Shown: in pieces, positions 7,016-11,297 of the stretch | How positions within the stretch are numbered: the first letter of the stretch is position 1 | Layout: every line of letters starts with the position of its first letter | Source: Hydnum rufescens UP504 | Taxonomy: Eukaryota > Basidiomycota > Agaricomycetes > Cantharellales > Hydnaceae | Assembly: GCA_014904985.1 (NCBI GenBank) | Contig: MU128965.1 | Location: 1 to 11,297 of the forward strand | Direction: 5' to 3' | Length of the DNA stretch: 11,297 bases | Translations under genes and position numbers: made by a program | Notes under the pieces: generated by a model | What the model was told of the DNA's origin: nothing | The model's database searches: none | Seen by the model: only the letters and a program-made list of their open reading frames with translations

Positions 7016-7195
7016 ATGCAACAACTACACGACCAAGTCATGCAACGAAACAACCACATCAAGACCCATGATCCGTTGCCACAGAGCATGGGGCAGAGAC
7101 GGATAAGGGAGTCGTGTATGAGTGCGACTCAGTTAGGTAAGTACACTACTCTAGTGTACTCGCTAACTACCCCTCTCCCCATAGATAGTAGCTGA
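7016..7195 (+). CDS. Small ORF with a possible 48-base intron, uncertain
   Basis: An ATG at 7016 opens MQQLHDQVMQRNNHIKTHDP and the frame stays open to TGA at 7193-7195 (59 residues unspliced). A good fungal-type intron, 7137-7184, starts GTAAGT, has CTAAC at 7163-7167 and ends TAG. Because it is 48 bases long and has no in-frame stop, both spliced (43 residues) and unspliced forms are open. The frame is also open upstream of the ATG to about 6968. No domain is recognised; this could be an exon fragment of a lost gene or chance. Confidence 0.22.
   Translation: MQQLHDQVMQRNNHIKTHDPLPQSMGQRRIRESCMSATQLGKYTTLVYSLTTPLPIDSS
7137..7184 (+). other. Candidate spliceosomal intron containing a tight hairpin
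   Basis: The donor is GTAAGT (7137-7142), the branch-like motif is CTAAC at 7163-7167, and a pyrimidine tract precedes TAG at 7182-7184. Bases 7140-7148 and 7152-7160 form a perfect 9-base stem around a 3-base loop (AGTACACTA, CTC, TAGTGTACT), which overlaps the last three bases of the donor consensus. Confidence 0.4.
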
Positions 7196-7587
7196 GCCCT
7201 TTGGCCAGCTACTACCATCTCCCCATTCCCATTCCTTCCTCTCCTCTCGCTTCTCCCCCGTCTGAAGCAAAGCCAGTGCTTAGCTTCATTCGCAGCCCTC
7301 CCGCTCGAAGCCAGTGCTTAGAGTGGTTGGACTACTTTCCTCCTTCTGTTCACAGGTCCATCGAATCCACCTTGTCTAATGACAACAAATACCACGGTCC
7401 CTTGAAGTCGAGGACCATGTTATTACAAAGCCCCTTGAGACTGTAGCCCATTCAAGAGTACTTTCACTTCTTGGGCTTGTTTCTCACTCTGCTTTGTAAA
7501 GTGGGAGTGGAGTGTTGAAGTTGTGCCCTTGTATTAGTTGTTTTGTGCTATTCTTGTTTTTGCTTCCTGTTTATGGTTGTTGTGATG

Positions 7588-7640
7588 GAGGTGGATATGG
7601 CTTAACTCTTGCTACATCAAGACTTAAGCCAATCCACCTC
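7588..7640. repeat. Imperfect hairpin, 17-base stem
   Basis: GAGGTGGATATGGCTTAA (7588-7605) pairs with TTAAGCCAATCCACCTC (7624-7640) with one bulged base, around an 18-base loop. It lies just outside the decayed left end of the Tc1 element. It could be a small inverted-repeat element remnant or a structured RNA 3' end; no T-run follows it. Confidence 0.6.
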
Positions 7641-7680
7641 AGTTCCACTCTGGGTGTCTGTGTAGGCCTTTCCCATTCCT

Positions 7681-7859
7681 CCACTTGAACACTTTGTTTA
7701 TACCTCCCCAACCAGCAATTTAAAAAATTTGAAAAAAATATGTTAAAGGTGTATATGCTTCTTGTCTACACATGTGCCAAATTTCATAGCAATCCATTAA
7801 TATTTGACAGAGATATGCCCTTAACAAGCCACCTATATCATTGCAACAGTTTTGTGGCA
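7681..7859 (+). repeat. Left terminal inverted repeat of the Tc1 element, truncated outside
   Basis: Matches the reverse complement of 9045-9224 over 179 against 180 bases with scattered transitions. Well-preserved blocks include GCTTCTTGTCTACA, GTGCCAAATTTCAT and GACAGAGATATGCCC. Outside 7681 the expected terminal 30 bases and the flanking TA are not recognisable. Confidence 0.9.
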
Positions 7860-7888
7860 CATGAAATTGTGACACAAATCATTACAGT

Positions 7889-8904
7889 TCAGTATTTTGT
7901 GTACCCCCCCTTTGCCTTCCACACTGCTTCCACCCTCCTAGGCAAACTTTCTATCAAATTTTGACACACCCCTGCTTCAATCTTCTCCCACTCTGCCTCT
8001 ACTTGCTCCCATAGCTCATGGATGCCTTTGGGGGGTTCTTCATATCCTCCAAGCTTTGTTTTTATGTGATGCCAGAGGTGTTCAATTGGATTGAGGTCTG
8101 GGGACTGGGCAGGCCACTTCATGACATTGAAACCATGGTCTTTGAACCAGGCTTGGGCCATTTTGCTGGTGTGTTTGGGGTCATTGTCCTGCTGGAAAAC
8201 CACATCACCAGGTGATTTGTGGTAAAATTCAAGGGATCCTTGGAGTTTGTCCTCCAGAATTTGGCAGTAGAGGTTGGCATCCATCTTGCCATCAATCTTG
8301 CATGCATATCCAGGCCCCTCCCATGTCATACACCCCCACATCATCAAGGAACCACCACCAAACTTCAGAGTCCCTTCCACCAGATGATCAGAGAGGCCCT
8401 CCCCAGCCTTTTTCCACACCCATTTTCACCCATCAGAGCCCAGGCGATTAATTTTGGTCTCATCAGACCACACAACACACTTCCAGTCATCCACAGTCCA
8501 GTCCTTATGGCTTAGGGCAAAGTCCAGTCTCTCACGCTTGTGGTGCTGGGAGAGCAGGGGACATTTCTTCTTCACCACAGCCTTTAAACCAGCACTCTTC
8601 AGATGGTGGCAGACTGTTTCATTGGAGAGTGACTGGTTGGTGATGGATTGGAGGGAATGGGCAACTTGGGTGGCAGTGGTAGCCTTCCCAGTGTGGATAA
8701 GACAGATGGCATGGTGAACATCAGTGGGGGAAAGCTTTGATGGATGACCACCAGAGGACTTGGAAACATGGGGGCAGTGTTTGGACCAGACATGGGTGAT
8801 AGTAGAAGTGTGGAGACAGTAATGGAGGAGATTTTGTGGGCAGAGTGCTTGGAGTCAATGGGATGAAGGACATTGTCAAGTTGCGCATTTGATAAAGCAC
8901 GCAT
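7889..8904 (-). pseudogene. Tc1-type transposase, pseudogene
   Basis: The DDE transposase would bind the terminal repeats and catalyse cut-and-paste into TA sites. From the 5' end (8904) it reads MRALSNAQLDNVLH and an N-terminal helix-turn-helix. A frameshift near 8825 then leads into SKSSGGHPSKLSP, where the normal GRP-type hook has His for Arg. The catalytic core follows: VVWSDETKI carries the first Asp, VFQQDNDPKHTSK the second, and SPDLNPIEHLW the final Glu; it ends GGYTKY. One nonsense codon, TGA at 8426-8428, follows GSD-Gly and most likely arose from CGA. Total length of about 338 codons matches the usual ~340. Several Cys/His residues sit where Arg would be expected (VCHHL, KKKCP, WKCVVW, AICLIHTG). 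The ORF opening at 8419 is only the 3' part of this gene. Confidence 0.95.
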
Positions 8905-9044
8905 GGTTGATTGGGGGGCATATAGCCTTGGGACTGCTGGTATTTATGCTTTTCCAATGTTTATTTATTTGGCTGTGTTTGTACCTTTGGGTATAAACAA
9001 TGTCACATGACAGTAATGTCATCTTTCTCTGATCTGAAAGGTCA

Positions 9045-9254
9045 GCCACAAAACTGTTGCAATGACATAGGTGACTTGTTGAGGGCATATCTCTGTCAAA
9101 TGTTGATGGATTGCCATGAAATTTGGCACATATGTAGACAAGAAGCATACATATCTTTGACATATTTTCTCAAATTTTTTGAAGGCCTGGCTGGGGAGGA
9201 ATAACCAAAGAAGGTCAAAAGTGGCAAACATTGCAATGGTTTTGTGGGTCACTG
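9045..9254 (-). repeat. Right terminal inverted repeat of the Tc1 element
   Basis: Full-length copy of the repeat, 210 bases, ending GGTTTTGTGGGTCACTG with TA immediately outside. It is the better guide to the true terminus. Confidence 0.92.
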
Positions 9255-9257
9255 TAT

Positions 9258-9478
9258 TGTTGAGATGTGACGGGTATCCCATTTGATATTTCTCTTCCCT
9301 GATTCACACATTTGTTATTTGCCCTATTTCCTTTTTTGGTTAGCACCATGTATGGCATCTGGTGATCTCGGACCGGATGCCCTTTATATACCTTGGAGCT
9401 CTGGAGGCAGTCCCTTAGTTTGACTCCTCCGAACTCCAGATATCACCCTTCATGTGATCCAGCTCTAGACGCTTCTCA
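9258..9478 (+). mobile_element. Copia-type 5' LTR
   Basis: Begins TGTTGAGATG just beyond the Tc1 target TA and ends TTCTCA, directly before a half-tRNA type primer site. TGAGA (9261-9265) and TCTCA (9474-9478) form the short terminal inverted repeat, so the exact left edge is 9258 or 9261. A TATA box, TTTATATA, lies at 9383-9390. No 3' LTR is present in the window, so the boundaries rest on the primer site and the inverted repeat. Confidence 0.65.
9383..9390 (+). promoter_or_regulatory. TATA box in the Copia LTR
   Basis: TTTATATA lies about 200 bases upstream of the Gag ATG. The start of transcription would fall near 9415. Confidence 0.45.
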
Positions 9479-9490
9479 GGTTATGGGCCC
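9479..9490 (+). promoter_or_regulatory. Primer binding site, initiator-Met half-tRNA type
   Basis: GGTTATGGGCCC is nearly the complement of the anticodon stem-loop of initiator methionine tRNA, the internal primer used by many Copia-family elements after tRNA cleavage. Its position directly after the LTR supports this. One base differs from the version I know, so the match to this organism's own tRNA needs confirming. Confidence 0.6.
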
Positions 9491-9548
9491 ATCCCTCTAG
9501 CCATACCAACATCATCTTCAGCATCTACTCATCTCGAGTTCACTTCTT

Positions 9549-9570
9549 CTCCTGGTCATCTCCTGGTCAT
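9549..9570 (+). repeat. 11-base tandem duplication in the Gag leader
   Basis: CTCCTGGTCAT occurs twice back to back, 15 bases upstream of the Gag ATG at 9586, within the leader. Confidence 0.9.
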
Positions 9571-9585
9571 CTCCCTCATTTCACT

Positions 9586-10687
9586 ATGACTTCCAAGGAT
9601 TCCAATCACTCTGGAAAATTCTCCTTCCCTCTCCTCAACAACACCAACTACTGCCAATGGGCTTGCCACATGCAAGCCTACCTCCAGACCATTGGGGCAT
9701 GGCGTCGCATGCAAACCTCTTTTTCTCACCCCTGTGACCCAGACAAGCTTGATGAGTACCTCGACAAACTTGATGCTGCTGCTGGCGCCATCCTCCTGCT
9801 GAAGGGATCCTCCTGCCCCATCTTGGAGATCCTAACAAAATGTGGGAGGCCCTCCAGGCTCATCATGACTCCAAGAATGCCGGCTCTTGCTTTGTCGCCT
9901 ACTCGACTCTCCTTTCTGTCGAAAAAGAGTCTGATGAGTCTGTGCAGGACTTTGTTGATCGAGCAACCAATGCCATTCGTGTTGTTAAGGACCTCCATCC
10001 TGAATCCTTTACCATGGATGCCTTCGATGAAGAACTGATCACCATGGTCCTCCTCCGTGGTGGATCCAAGGATTACCCTCACCTCACCACTGCCCTCCTG
10101 TCCCACAACACACTCACACAGGCCCAGGTGATCACTGCCTTCAAGAATGAGGAACTCCTTCAAATGGCCAAACAGAAGTCTGAGTCAGGATCTGCCCTCA
10201 AAGCCACCTCTTCTGTTCCTCCTCCAACTCCTTCCCTACTGCCACCACACCACCTTCCCTCCACTGTGTCTTCTGTGGTGGAAAGAGTCATGTCCAGGCT
10301 GACTGCAACCAATACAAGGTGGCCATTGGAAAGGCACACCAGGAACGGTCAAGCCAGTTCAAGGCTAAGAAGGCCAAGTCTAATGTTGCCAATGCACATG
10401 ACTCAGCAACTGAGACTGCTGCCAGTGCAAGTCCTCACTCCCCCTTCTCCTTCCTCCCCCTCAGCCTCTAACTCTTGGAATGCAGACACAGGGGCCACTT
10501 CTCATATGACACCACATTGTCATTGGTTTGTGTTGTATGCCCTTGCAATATTCCTATTCGCCTTGCCAATGGTGAAGTCATTAGAGCTGCTGGGGTGGGA
10601 ACAGTGGAGTTTAGACCTGTGAAGGATGGTTGTCAACTTCAATCAGTCATCTTTAGTCTCCTCCCCACTCGCTCCATGCTCAGGAAT
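9586..10687 (+). pseudogene. Copia Gag-Pol 5' part: Gag, zinc knuckle and protease start, frameshifted and truncated
   Basis: The ATG at 9586 starts MTSKDSNHSGKFSFPLLN followed by NYCQWACHMQAYLQ, the N-terminus of the Copia-type Gag family (UBN2/Retrotran_gag_2). Near 9820 the frame shifts and continues DPNKMWEALQAHHDS through DFVDRATNAIRVV to ALLSHNTLTQAQV, ending about 10205. A second shift leads into the CCHC zinc knuckle CVFCGGKSHVQADC at 10265-10306, whose frame ends in TAA at 10469-10471. The aspartic protease motif WNADTGATSHM follows in another frame (DTG at 10485-10493). A further shift near 10540 gives IRLANGEVIRAAGVG and then LQSVIF. Family resemblance stops after MLRN at ~10687, where the rest of the protease, integrase and reverse transcriptase would follow. 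At least four frameshifts make it inactive. Gag would form the particle, the knuckle bind RNA, and the protease cut the polyprotein. Confidence 0.88.
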
Positions 10688-10786
10688 GGGCAGCTATTTG
10701 GGACTGCAGAGATGGAATTGTACTACAAGTCCAGTGCGTGACTTCAAGTCTCACATTGGGTCAGTCTGGGACCCTTTTGACATTAG
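10688..10786. other. Unassigned junction sequence after truncated Copia
   Basis: Copia similarity ends and a sequence with scattered open frames begins (WDPFDIRR-like reading near 10770 in frame 3). It may belong to the same source as the fragment that follows. Confidence 0.35.
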
Positions 10787-10909
10787 ACGGAGGGGTGGGT
10801 ACCTAAATTGTATTTGTTCGTTAAGGCACCAAATAAATCAGTGATTCCTGTAGAGGATGAGGTCCGTAGGGAGATGGAAATCACTGGGGTGAGACCTGAT
10901 GTCCCATAA
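10787..10909 (+). pseudogene. Coding-like fragment of unknown family
   Basis: Frame 2 reads GWVPKLYLFVKAPNKS, then VEDEVRREMEITGVRPDVP to TAA at 10907-10909. The natural-looking composition and the likely in-phase predecessor in another frame (VWDPFDIRR, just upstream) suggest the end of a once longer protein with a frameshift near 10785. I cannot name it. It may be the C-terminus of another retroelement ORF, since an LTR-like start overlaps its end. Confidence 0.35.
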
Positions 10910-11297
10910 CATCACACCTATGGGTAGAAAGAATATGAAAAATATCCCAGAGCCAGTTCTTTACTCGCCATTTTCCGTCACCATGGGCCTCAATTGGGTT
11001 ACCCCGATAAAATCAGGTGATTTATTTGGGACCCTTAACCGCCATTACATTTGGGATGGCAATAGCCAATATTAATTGGGGTACTAATGTTACGTCCATT
11101 ACAAAGCAATCCCAGCCTCCTATATAGAGGCTTGTGTTCCTGCCTACACATTGGGGACGTATACACATTTATATTGTCTGCCAAGGCAGGGGTTAGGAAG
11201 GCAGAGGAGCATAAAGCTCAGACTTTGTGACGTGAGCGAGAAGAGGCCTTCAAGAACCCCAATAAGGCAAAAAGGGAAGGTTTTCGAAATGCTTTGC
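10897..11297 (+). promoter_or_regulatory. Promoter-like or LTR-like segment running off the window
   Basis: TGATG (10897-10901) and CATCA (10910-10914) flank CCCATA, and CCCATA (10903-10908) pairs with TATGGG (10919-10924), giving overlapping short inverted repeats at what could be an LTR start. Downstream, CCAAT and ATTGG face each other around ATTA (11066-11079), followed 42 bases later by TATATAG at 11121-11127. No coding frame is supported from 10910 to the end. It could be a third LTR or the promoter of a gene beyond the window. Confidence 0.35.

Larger units (their letters stand above)
6831..7580. other. Region without a recognised gene
   Basis: A run of six G (6840-6845) lies just after the ORF stop and could be a polypurine-like tract, but the following sequence does not resemble the LTR-like region at 1143. 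Between 7200 and 7350 the sequence is pyrimidine-rich. AAGCCAGTGCTTAG occurs twice (7270-7283 and 7308-7321). No long coding frame is convincing. Confidence 0.5.
7681..9254 (-). mobile_element. Tc1/mariner-type DNA transposon, defective
   Basis: The element has long terminal inverted repeats (7681-7859 and 9045-9254) around a single minus-strand transposase pseudogene. The right end reads outward to CACTG followed by TA at 9255-9256, the target dinucleotide expected for Tc1/mariner insertions; read from outside it starts CAGTGACCCACAAAACC, a Tc1-style terminus. The left copy lacks the outermost 30 bases, so the element cannot be mobilised as it stands. By direct count the whole element contains only four CpG dinucleotides (near 8443, 8535, 8884 and 8900). 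Confidence 0.93.

Overview
The window looks like a transposon graveyard in the nuclear genome of a filamentous fungus, most likely an agaricomycete basidiomycete. The pointers are a decayed Ty3/Gypsy element with a chromodomain integrase, a Tc1-type DNA transposon with a ~180-210 bp terminal inverted repeat, a Ty1/Copia element with a half-tRNA type primer site, CT-rich fungal promoter tracts, and one short GTAAGT...CTAAC...TAG intron-like segment. I found no intact host gene, rRNA, tRNA or CRISPR array. Every protein family I recognise is mobile-element derived and broken by frameshifts or stops. The species assignment is inference.

Layout, left to right. (1) 1-842: 3' end of a Ty3/Gypsy pol gene (end of integrase, chromodomain, Pro-Gln tail) in four to five frames. 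(2) 1143-~1763: an LTR-like region with TATA box, pyrimidine tract and repeated motifs. (3) 1782-2921 and 5633-6830: two halves of one long reading frame of unknown family, Gag-like by position. It is split by (4) 2922-5632: a 2.7 kb foldback element whose inner ~964 bp arms are about 98.7% identical inverted copies around an apex at 4299/4300, closed by 95 bp terminal inverted repeats. (5) 6831-7680: no recognisable gene, but a candidate small intron and a hairpin. (6) 7681-9254: a Tc1-type element with a minus-strand transposase pseudogene. (7) 9258-10687: Copia LTR, primer binding site, Gag, zinc knuckle and start of the protease, cut off abruptly. (8) 10688-11297: a coding-like fragment of unknown family and a CCAAT/TATA promoter or LTR-like segment.

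Two themes tie the window together. First, it is nested: the foldback sits inside an open reading frame that resumes in phase on the other side, and the Copia LTR lies within a few bases of the Tc1 end. Second, it shows CpG decay: all in-frame premature stops in the unknown ORF and the Tc1 transposase are TGA, most differences between the foldback arms are CpG to TpG/CpA changes, and the Tc1 element retains only four CpG dinucleotides by my count. This fits methylated-cytosine deamination or a CpG-directed RIP-like process acting on repeats.

The best candidate for something undescribed is the foldback element: a palindrome built of smaller palindromes, with no transposase of its own and an apex that preserves a plausible trace of how the inversion formed.
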